From positions 1 through 12,456 of the forward strand of contig CANOBT010000153.1 of NCBI GenBank assembly GCA_947564305.1: a stretch of 12,456 nucleotides of DNA, given 5' to 3'. The translations under genes and the position numbers were made by a program. How positions within the stretch are numbered: position 1 is the stretch's first letter; every line of letters begins with the position of its first letter. Below the pieces are notes generated by a model. It ran no database searches and was not told the origin of the DNA. It was given only the letters and a program-made list of their open reading frames with translations. Origin of the DNA: an uncultured Lachnospiraceae bacterium (GTDB taxonomy: Bacteria; Bacillota_A; Clostridia; Lachnospirales; Lachnospiraceae). Shown here in pieces: positions 6,552 to 12,456 of the stretch.

Positions 6552-7457
6552 CTAAATTATCTTCTCTCTCGTTGCAATACCCTTTTTTAACAATAATGCC
6601 GGTTTATAAGACAGCTTTGCTTTTCTTAGTCCCTCTACTCCGGCATCGTCCTCACGGTTCACATACTGGTAACCTTTACATGCATGTTCTACAAACAACT
6701 GATTGATCATCGTATAGGCACCTTCAACCTCAGAATATGCTTTTTCAATATGAACAACAAAAGTATCCTCGCATGCCGGCTCTCCTAAAGCAAACGCAAC
6801 GACATTACCATTGACTCTAAGCACCCCTCCAGTCAGATCAAGCTCTTTGTATAGTCTTAAAGAATTCAGCGCCACACACATTTCAGCATTTTTTTCAGGA
6901 TCATCGTCACATCCATTCTGTTTTCTCCATTGGAGTGCCATCAAAAAACAGTCTTCCACATTTTCATCGCTCAACACTTCGTATCCCCAATGCTCGTAGA
7001 TTGTTTTGAACTTATTAATATGGTTTCGCTTACTATGTAGTTTCTTCCCTCTTAATGTCTCAAGCAGCTGTCTTTCGTATATATAATCCGCCTGTTCCCG
7101 ATCATATTTCACAGAAAACTGACCTGGAAACCAGGTTTCTAACTGCATATAATCCTCCTCCGTTACACTATACAATTGAAGATTGTCTCCTTGACTTTCA
7201 CTGTAATCAATCAGATAATCCAATGCTTTTTTCGTAGCTTTCTCGTCACCTACCGGATAAGAAAACACCCGGCCAATGCCTTCACACGTAAATACAAGAG
7301 CATCTTCTATCACAGCATACTGCGTATGATAATATCTAGACCAAAGATATATATTGGCAAAGGTTCGTTCACAGCTTCTGTTGGGAGATTTCTCCAGATA
7401 AAACTGAATAAGCTTCTGTTCATCCAACTCCGGACGCTTAAACTCAATATCTTCCAT
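6552..7457 (-). CDS. DUF2156 protein (GNAT-like, LPG-synthase C-terminal domain)
   Basis: A 301-residue soluble protein resembling DUF2156, which shares its tandem GNAT-like fold with the C-terminal domain of phosphatidylglycerol lysyltransferases (MprF). Supporting features are the basic stretch LRGKKLHSKRNHINKFK after DYIYERQLLE and the closing VNREDDAGVEGLRKAKLSYKP. There is no membrane domain, unlike MprF. Members with known activity transfer acyl or aminoacyl groups; stand-alone clostridial forms are mostly uncharacterised. A frame beginning with TTG at 7481 is eight codons longer, but GAGGG (7465-7469) lies 7 bases before the ATG at 7457, which I take as the start. It has no obvious place in carboxylate catabolism but sits within the run (64-base and 14-base gaps), so it may modify a pathway intermediate or merely be carried along. 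Confidence 0.8.
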   Translation of the reverse strand: MEDIEFKRPELDEQKLIQFYLEKSPNRSCERTFANIYLWSRYYHTQYAVIEDALVFTCEGIGRVFSYPVGDEKATKKALDYLIDYSESQGDNLQLYSVTEEDYMQLETWFPGQFSVKYDREQADYIYERQLLETLRGKKLHSKRNHINKFKTIYEHWGYEVLSDENVEDCFLMALQWRKQNGCDDDPEKNAEMCVALNSLRLYKELDLTGGVLRVNGNVVAFALGEPACEDTFVVHIEKAYSEVEGAYTMINQLFVEHACKGYQYVNREDDAGVEGLRKAKLSYKPALLLKKGIATREKII

Positions 7458-7521
7458 TAAATTGCCCTCTCTTTTGTTCAATATGTTTTTATTGTCCTTT
7501 TTTCAAATCTGCGATTTCATT

Positions 7522-8541
7522 TTAAAAACGATATCTGGAATCTGGGACAAGTTTCTTTTCTTCAGACAACAAATTATGAATATCCATCTCCATCCGCTCT
7601 ATATCTGTCGTTTCCAGTACAATACTTCCACCAATGGCATTTTCTCTCGCCTGAAAGCTCTTACGAGCGCCACATAACGCAAACATATAGGGTTGTTGTG
7701 ATATGGTAAATGCGGTTACAAGATTTGCCAATGTACAGGAGTATTTTTCACATAGAAATTTCCAACCATCCAACATCGCAAGAAGCATTCTGCGGCGTGT
7801 TTGTTCAAACCACCGAATACGATTCCTAAAATATCCTTCCGGTATTTCATAATCCATACCTATTTTCCCAGTAAGCAGTCCCATTTCTAATGAAGAATAA
7901 GCTAAGAATGCAATATTATATTTTTCACAAAGCGGAAAGATATCCTGAGACGCATTTTGATAGAGAATACTATATCGGTTTTGTACTGCATCGACTTGTC
8001 CAAACCGCATATATTCTTTTATTTCATCTGCTGTGGCATTTGACATGCCGATTGCACGGATTTTTCCTTCTTTCTTCAGCCGGCAAAGCTCACCCATTGT
8101 ATCACTTACCGGGATATCATAAGTTTTATCGCTCTGCCAGTGTGTCAGATAAATATCTACATAGTCAGTCCCGAGATTTTGCAGGCTTTTTTCAAGTTGT
8201 TCTCGAATTGCTTTTGGACTCAAATTACGATATACTCTTTTTCCATCTACTTCTCCATGAAATGATCCTTCTGGCTTCAGCCATAATCCGCACTTTGTAA
8301 TAACGACATAGTCACTCCTACGCCCTTTCATTGCTTTCGCCATCAATTGTTCACAATGTCCATAACCATACATGGGAGCCAAATCCACGGTATTCATTCC
8401 CAGCTCTGCAGCACAATGAATCGCTTTGACTGCTTCCACATCATCACTGTACCCCCAAGCCTGTCCACCTCCCATGGCATGTGTACCAAGTATAACCGAA
8501 GACGCTTCTACCGAAGAATTCCCTAGTATTCTTTTTTTCAT
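7522..8541 (-). CDS. Aldo/keto reductase
   Basis: A 339-residue NAD(P)H-dependent aldo/keto reductase with a TIM-barrel fold. The catalytic tetrad is intact: D53 and Y58 (in NTVDLAPMYGYG), K83 (VITKCG) and H134 (IYLTHWQ). The cofactor and substrate regions GMSNAT (165-170) and AVQNRYSIL follow family expectations. Such enzymes reduce aldehydes or ketones of sugars, or run in the oxidising direction. A frame starting with GTG at 8580 adds 13 residues but lacks a ribosome site; ATG at 8541 follows AAAGGGG (8550-8556) by 8 bases and gives the typical MKKRILGNS start. It follows the BKACE gene by 68 bases containing a hairpin. Its length and sequence suggest a sugar-type substrate, but this is inference. 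Confidence 0.9.
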   Translation of the reverse strand: MKKRILGNSSVEASSVILGTHAMGGGQAWGYSDDVEAVKAIHCAAELGMNTVDLAPMYGYGHCEQLMAKAMKGRRSDYVVITKCGLWLKPEGSFHGEVDGKRVYRNLSPKAIREQLEKSLQNLGTDYVDIYLTHWQSDKTYDIPVSDTMGELCRLKKEGKIRAIGMSNATADEIKEYMRFGQVDAVQNRYSILYQNASQDIFPLCEKYNIAFLAYSSLEMGLLTGKIGMDYEIPEGYFRNRIRWFEQTRRRMLLAMLDGWKFLCEKYSCTLANLVTAFTISQQPYMFALCGARKSFQARENAIGGSIVLETTDIERMEMDIHNLLSEEKKLVPDSRYRF

Positions 8542-8568
8542 TCTTCTTTCCCCTTTCAACAAATAATT

Positions 8569-8602
8569 TTCCCACCCCACGAATTTTTTTGCAGGGCGGG
8601 AA
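8569..8602 (-). other. Hairpin between BKACE and aldo/keto reductase genes
   Basis: On the minus strand TTCCCGCCC (8594-8602) pairs with GGGTGGGAA (8569-8577): nine pairs including one G-U, around a 16-base A-rich loop. It begins 7 bases after the BKACE stop. Only AATTATTTG follows, so the U-tract is weak and the structure may be a leaky terminator or an mRNA-stabilising element that separates expression of the TRAP-BKACE genes from those downstream. Confidence 0.5.
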
Positions 8603-8609
8603 TCTTAAA

Positions 8610-9419
8610 TTAAGAATTCTTTTTAAGCGGACTCAGATTCATCATCTGTCTTGCTTCCGCAGGTGTTGCAATTTCTGCTCCCATCAATGTAGCTATCTTT
8701 ACAAGTTTTTCAACAAGCGGGAGGTTTGTATCTACTTTTGTATTACAATCCAGGTAACAGCTGTCTTCTAATCCTATTTTCAAAACCGTTGCCCCTAAGG
8801 CAATAGAACCAGCTAAGAGACCAAAATCCTTACGTCCAAGGTGCGCAAACCCCCAAAGGAAATCTTTTGGAATAAAATTCCGCAGTGCTACCATTGCTTC
8901 CCATGTGTCCGGTGCGGAACCTGCATGTCCAAGCCCAAACGTCATAACACGGGGAGCAAATGCAGAAAACTCTTCATCCTTTACGAGATCCAGATAACTG
9001 TATATATCTCCAATGGAAACAACATCCACTTCTGCATTTTTTCCATTTTTAAGAATCTCTCTTAGACAATAGCGCATGTCATCACGCGTATTGGTAAAAA
9101 GTACATCCCCTTCATTGCGGCTGCCTATATTATAAGTGCACATCTCAACAAGCGGACTTTTTAATGGAGCACAGCGTTCTTCTATCGTGATTCCTGCCGC
9201 ACCAGTTGACCCTTCGATTACGATATCACTCTTTTCACGAATCCGCTTAAGAGTTTCATCAAAAATTGTAGTATCCGCCGTAGGTTTTCCCTGAGCGTCA
9301 TTCACATGCAAATGAACCATTGAGGCTCCAACCTTTGCACATGCGATCACATCCTCTGCTACCTTTTTCGGTTCTCCGGCCCCTGCTACAGGAGCAACTG
9401 AAATAATTACTTTCTGCAT
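8610..9419 (-). CDS. Beta-keto acid cleavage enzyme (BKACE, DUF849, Kce-like)
   Basis: A 269-residue TIM-barrel protein of the BKACE family, whose reference member is 3-keto-5-aminohexanoate cleavage enzyme (Kce). Family members react a beta-keto acid with acetyl-CoA to give acetoacetate and a new acyl-CoA, with zinc bound by two His and one Glu. Here H36 and H38 (VHLHV) and E218-D219 (KIGLEDS) supply the zinc ligands and catalytic acid. STG (71-73), GLGHAGSAPDTWE (162-174), and ATPAEARQMMNL (251-262) also match. Two positions differ from what I recall of Kce: N40 stands where HxR(D) is common, and K214 replaces the usual Arg before the GLED motif. ATG at 9419 follows AGGAGGT (9427-9433) by 7 bases. 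That site overlaps the dctM stop codon, so translation is probably coupled to the transporter. Confidence 0.9.
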   Translation of the reverse strand: MQKVIISVAPVAGAGEPKKVAEDVIACAKVGASMVHLHVNDAQGKPTADTTIFDETLKRIREKSDIVIEGSTGAAGITIEERCAPLKSPLVEMCTYNIGSRNEGDVLFTNTRDDMRYCLREILKNGKNAEVDVVSIGDIYSYLDLVKDEEFSAFAPRVMTFGLGHAGSAPDTWEAMVALRNFIPKDFLWGFAHLGRKDFGLLAGSIALGATVLKIGLEDSCYLDCNTKVDTNLPLVEKLVKIATLMGAEIATPAEARQMMNLSPLKKNS

Positions 9420-9424
9420 AAAAA

Positions 9425-10720
9425 TTACCTCCTCATCATCATATTAGGTATTAACATCACCGTTCCCGGAACTGCAGCTATAAATACAATCAGCAAAGAT
9501 AAAATCAAAATAAATGGCCATAATTCTTTTAACACAGACATAACGTCCAACTTTTCAATTGCACACATAGAAACCAATATTCCCCCTACCGGAGGGGTCA
9601 GATTTCCAAGCATCGCATTTAGAATAATCACAACGCCAAAATGAACTAAATCCATACCCGCGAGCTGTACAAGTGGAAGCACCATGGGAACAAACAGCAT
9701 AATATTCACGGTAGGGTCTGAAATACATCCAAGCAGGAAAAAAAGTACATTAATCATAATAATAATTAATACTGCATTATTTCCAGAAACCGACACCATC
9801 AAATCATACAATTTTTGCTGTGCACCTATATTAGTAAGGACAAAACCAATGGCTTTTCCAGCCGGAACAATCAGCAATACTGACCCCATTGTAATAAAAA
9901 CATGTTCAAGAGAATAAATAAAATCCTTAATGGACATTGTCCGATATAAAACTGCACCCAAAAACAATGCGTATACAACCGCGACTGCAGCTGCTTCTGT
10001 TGTTGTCACAATTCCGGTATAAATCAATGTCAACAAAATAACAGGAGTCATAATGGGTAACAACGCGTGCAAAGTACAAAAAAGCAAATCACGTAAAAAT
10101 TGTCTCCAGCCAACCCATTTCTGTTTCGGATAATGTCGTTTAATCGACATCAGATAAACATATATCATCAAGACAACTCCCATTAAAATCCCTGGAATCA
10201 TTCCTCCAAAAAAAAGTGCGCCGACTGAAACATTAGCCACCATAGAATAAATAACCATCGGAATGCTTGGCGGAATAATCGGTCCAATTAAAGAAGAAGC
10301 CATCGTAACGGATGCGCTAAATTCTTTATCATATCCTTCCTCTACCATACTTGTATAAGAAATATGACCTATACCGCCTACATCTGCAAGCGCAGATCCT
10401 GACATACCTGCAAATATAATACTCGTAACAATATTCACATGTCCTAGTCCGCCCGGAACATACCCGACAACTGCATTACAAAAATCAAAAATACGCTTTG
10501 AAACCGTTGTCCTGTTCATAATTTCTGCAGTCAGTAAAAACAATGGAACTGAAACTAATGCAAAACTGTTAAGTCCGGCAAACATATTCATTGTGAGAGT
10601 TGTCAGAGGAAGCTCATTTGAAACTATGTGTAAAAATGAGCTTACGATCATTGCAACTGCGATTGGCATCCCTAGAAGCATGAGTGCAAATAAAACAATA
10701 AAAAAAATGATAAAATTCAT
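9425..10720 (-). CDS. dctM: TRAP transporter large permease (DctM)
   Basis: A 431-residue, highly hydrophobic protein with about a dozen membrane segments, normal for the large subunit of tripartite ATP-independent periplasmic transporters. Family motifs: LGMPIAVAM (16-24), SVPLFLLTAEIM (57-68), FAGMSGSALADVGGIG (103-118), GPIIPPSIPMVIYS (146-159), TEAAAVAVVYAL (241-252), DPTVNIMLFVPMVLPL (335-350) and LTPPVGGILV (374-383). It forms the ion-coupled translocation path, normally sodium-driven, together with DctQ. ATG at 10720 follows AAGGGAGG (10731-10738) by 10 bases. It lies 30 bases after dctQ, and its last codons carry the ribosome site of the BKACE gene. Confidence 0.96.
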   Translation of the reverse strand: MNFIIFFIVLFALMLLGMPIAVAMIVSSFLHIVSNELPLTTLTMNMFAGLNSFALVSVPLFLLTAEIMNRTTVSKRIFDFCNAVVGYVPGGLGHVNIVTSIIFAGMSGSALADVGGIGHISYTSMVEEGYDKEFSASVTMASSLIGPIIPPSIPMVIYSMVANVSVGALFFGGMIPGILMGVVLMIYVYLMSIKRHYPKQKWVGWRQFLRDLLFCTLHALLPIMTPVILLTLIYTGIVTTTEAAAVAVVYALFLGAVLYRTMSIKDFIYSLEHVFITMGSVLLIVPAGKAIGFVLTNIGAQQKLYDLMVSVSGNNAVLIIIMINVLFFLLGCISDPTVNIMLFVPMVLPLVQLAGMDLVHFGVVIILNAMLGNLTPPVGGILVSMCAIEKLDVMSVLKELWPFILILSLLIVFIAAVPGTVMLIPNMMMRR

Positions 10721-10750
10721 GTATCTTATTCCTCCCTTCGTTCAGCCGTT

Positions 10751-11239
10751 CTAATCAGCAGCATTTCCAGCTTGCAATAACTTCAGTTCCTTCCATTCTA
10801 CATACATACTATGAAGTAAATGCAGTACAAATAATGCGAATGCAAGGGGAAGAATCGTATAAACATATTTTAAATTTATACGCATAGACAAAGATTTTCC
10901 CAACGTCGGAAATGTGCTTATCGTCGAAGGAATCAGATAGGCAAATACAATAAGTGTAAGCAAATTCAGCACTAAACGAGTAAACAGCTTCATCTTCGGA
11001 GGAAATCGATCTTCCAGAATATTGATACGAATATGACTGTCATCTCCCATAATATATGCACCTGCAAGGAATCCTGACCACACGTATAAATACGCTACAA
11101 GCTCATCTGACCACGGGATCGGATAATTCAAGAAGTATCGTGAAATAACATTTACTACGATAATCACGAAAAGAACACCTAGCAGAAATGAACCGATTGC
11201 TTTTTCAATCCTCATTAGAATCTCATTAAACTTTTGCAC
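10751..11239 (-). CDS. dctQ: TRAP transporter small permease (DctQ)
   Basis: A 162-residue membrane protein with four hydrophobic segments at about 14-34, 46-64, 86-107 and 123-143. The DctQ signature is clear: ISRYFLNYPIPWSDELVAYLYVW (32-54, seen in two parts) then LAGAYIMGDDSHIRIN with H69, R71. It pairs with DctM to form the membrane complex that receives substrate from DctP. It starts with GTG at 11239, supported by a strong AGGAGGT (11247-11253) 7 bases upstream and by the normal family start. The dctP-dctQ spacer holds a 10-base-pair hairpin that may lower dctQM expression relative to dctP. Confidence 0.95.
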   Translation of the reverse strand: MQKFNEILMRIEKAIGSFLLGVLFVIIVVNVISRYFLNYPIPWSDELVAYLYVWSGFLAGAYIMGDDSHIRINILEDRFPPKMKLFTRLVLNLLTLIVFAYLIPSTISTFPTLGKSLSMRINLKYVYTILPLAFALFVLHLLHSMYVEWKELKLLQAGNAAD

Positions 11240-11265
11240 GATATGGACCTCCTATGATTCTAATC

Positions 11266-11303
11266 GGATGTTCTCCTCTCAATAAATTCAGATGAGAACA
11301 TCC
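11266..11303 (-). other. Perfect hairpin between dctP and dctQ
   Basis: GGATGTTCTC (11266-11275) and GAGAACATCC (11294-11303) are perfect 10-base inverted repeats around an 18-base loop. On the minus strand it starts 7 bases after the dctP stop and is followed by GATTAGAATC, with no U-tract. Such structures between a binding-protein gene and its permease genes commonly protect the upstream mRNA from exonucleases or cause partial termination, giving an excess of binding protein. Confidence 0.65.
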
Positions 11304-11310
11304 CTGTTTT

Positions 11311-12360
11311 TTACATTGCAGCAATTCGATCATAATATTCTTTAAATTCCGGATATTTTTCAAGTGTGATGTCTGACCGTTCAATAAACGGAGTCTTGTC
11401 AACCTCTATGATCTCAATCCCTTCATCTATAAGCTGCTGCTCGTATTTTTCTTCATTTTCAATTGTCCTCTGATCCAAATAGTCTCCTGCATCCTTAAAA
11501 ACCTGTTCATACAGCTCCTGTTCTTCAGCAGTAAGAGAATTCCACGCTTTCAATGACATAGCTAAACCCGTAGGCGTACAGATATGACCTGTTTTTATCA
11601 CATATTTTTGCACCTCATACAATTTACGTGAAACAATATCCGTATATGTATTTTCTTGTGCATCAACAACACCTGTGGAAAGTGCCATATAGAGATCATT
11701 TGCCGAAACAGGAGTGCCGGAACAATTAAAAATCTCAGGAAGCAGATCAATGTATGGTGAAACCGTAGGCATGCGCATTTTAATACCCGCCATCTCTTCT
11801 GGTGTAGTATAGGGCTCATTGGCAGTCACATAACGAAAACCCGAGCAAGAAACAAAGAGCATTTTTACTCCTGCTGCCTCTCCCATCCGATCCAGTAATT
11901 CATCATAGACATCACTTTCCTTAAATTTTAACCAATGGTCATAATCGCGAAATAAGAACGGAGAAAGCAGAACACCTGTAGCAGTATCCCAGTCCATTGC
12001 GCTCTCCATACCGGCGATATCCAATGTTCCCTGCATAATAGCCTGCAAAGAATCATTATAATCTGCATAAGTTGCATTCAGATGAATCTCTAACGATTCT
12101 TTACCATTACTTCTCTCTTGCAAAAGTTCATCCGCATACAACACCGCCTGCGCCTGAACCATTTCCTCAGGCATATTATAAGAAACTACCATCTTATGTC
12201 CTGTTGTACTTTCCGAATTTTCTTTGCTTTCCGAGTCTTCCGTACTTTCTGATTCGTCAGACACAGGCTTCGAATCCGATGATGATGTACCGCTGCATGC
12301 AGACAACAATCCCACAGAAATAGAAATCATTAATAAAGCGCTTAATAGTCTTTTTTTCAT
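11311..12360 (-). CDS. dctP: TRAP transporter substrate-binding lipoprotein (DctP)
   Basis: A 349-residue DctP-family binding protein. Residues 1-21 form a lipoprotein signal with lipobox LSA-C22 (mature N-terminus Cys22), so it is membrane-anchored on the outer face. A Ser/Asp/Glu-rich linker (about 23-50) follows. Binding-site residues match the TRAP pattern: R176 (SGFRYVTA), R196 (IKMRMP) and N237 (VVDAQEN). These are spaced like R127, R147 and N187 of the sialic-acid protein SiaP, where the second Arg binds the substrate carboxylate. The ligand is therefore very probably an organic acid; which one is unknown. The frame begins with GTG at 12363, but the ATG at 12360 is 6 bases after AGGAGGG (12367-12373), against 3 for GTG, so ATG is preferred. 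It is the first gene of the operon in this window. Confidence 0.95.
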   Translation of the reverse strand: MKKRLLSALLMISISVGLLSACSGTSSSDSKPVSDESESTEDSESKENSESTTGHKMVVSYNMPEEMVQAQAVLYADELLQERSNGKESLEIHLNATYADYNDSLQAIMQGTLDIAGMESAMDWDTATGVLLSPFLFRDYDHWLKFKESDVYDELLDRMGEAAGVKMLFVSCSGFRYVTANEPYTTPEEMAGIKMRMPTVSPYIDLLPEIFNCSGTPVSANDLYMALSTGVVDAQENTYTDIVSRKLYEVQKYVIKTGHICTPTGLAMSLKAWNSLTAEEQELYEQVFKDAGDYLDQRTIENEEKYEQQLIDEGIEIIEVDKTPFIERSDITLEKYPEFKEYYDRIAAM

Positions 12361-12456
12361 CACTTACCCTCCTGTATTATACTATCCTGTTAGTAATCCT
12401 AAACACCACTTTACAACTTTTAAATTTGTTTTTGCTTTTGCTGAAACCATCCTTTT
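12361..12456 (-). promoter_or_regulatory. Upstream region of the TRAP operon (partial)
   Basis: Apart from the dctP ribosome site (12367-12373), I see no convincing promoter. A TATAAT is present on the minus strand (12376-12381), but it is so close that transcription would start inside the ribosome site, and no -35 box lies at a proper distance. The operon promoter and any operator probably lie beyond the window edge. Confidence 0.4.

Noticed and set aside
12376..12381. Perfect TATAAT upstream of dctP
   Set aside because: It ends 2 bases before the ribosome site, so the transcript would lack that site, and no -35 box is properly spaced.
1..12456. CRISPR array, tRNA/rRNA genes, transposase or phage genes
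   Set aside because: No regularly spaced repeats, cloverleaf-like sequence, or mobile-element protein motifs were seen on either strand.

Overview
The window looks like a chromosomal segment from a low-GC Firmicute, most likely an anaerobic clostridium of the Lachnospiraceae type. Pointers are the strong AGGAGG-type Shine-Dalgarno sites before almost every gene, AT-rich spacers, a Cys-anchored TRAP binding protein with a Ser/Glu/Asp-rich linker, and the family content. The lineage is inference; no RNA or phylogenetic marker gene is present.

Twelve convincing protein genes all lie on the minus strand, so the biology reads from right to left. Positions 12360 to 2772 hold one tightly packed ten-gene run: a complete TRAP transporter (dctP, dctQ, dctM), a beta-keto acid cleavage enzyme (BKACE, formerly DUF849), an aldo/keto reductase, a DUF2156 acyltransferase-like protein, a zinc alcohol dehydrogenase, a VOC/glyoxalase-like protein, a 3-hydroxyisobutyrate-dehydrogenase-type oxidoreductase and a DUF1537 four-carbon acid-sugar kinase. 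Gaps are 5 to 71 bases. Two spacers contain strong hairpins (dctP-dctQ and BKACE-AKR) that may tune expression inside the operon.

Positions 2771 to 2078 are a 694-base gap. Going leftwards it holds a short direct repeat and a small hairpin, an apparently broken small membrane-protein gene, a GC-rich block of overlapping inverted repeats, a good intrinsic terminator, and then a well-formed sigma-A promoter. A LysR-type operator dyad is centred about 65 bases upstream of the predicted start of transcription. This promoter serves an SDR dehydrogenase (2077-1247), followed by a LysR-type regulator (1079-186) with its own likely promoter and a terminator at 141-173.

Taken together, the ten-gene run looks like an uptake-and-catabolism operon for a sugar acid or hydroxy acid. 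The TRAP system would import the carboxylate, several dehydrogenases would produce an oxo-acid, the DUF1537 kinase would phosphorylate a four-carbon oxo-acid, and BKACE would perform a CoA-dependent cleavage of a beta-keto acid. The decarboxylase/aldolase and isomerase (OtnC, OtnI) or PdxA2 that usually accompany DUF1537 kinases are not in the window. The combination with BKACE is the most unusual point here. The real substrate cannot be read from the sequence.
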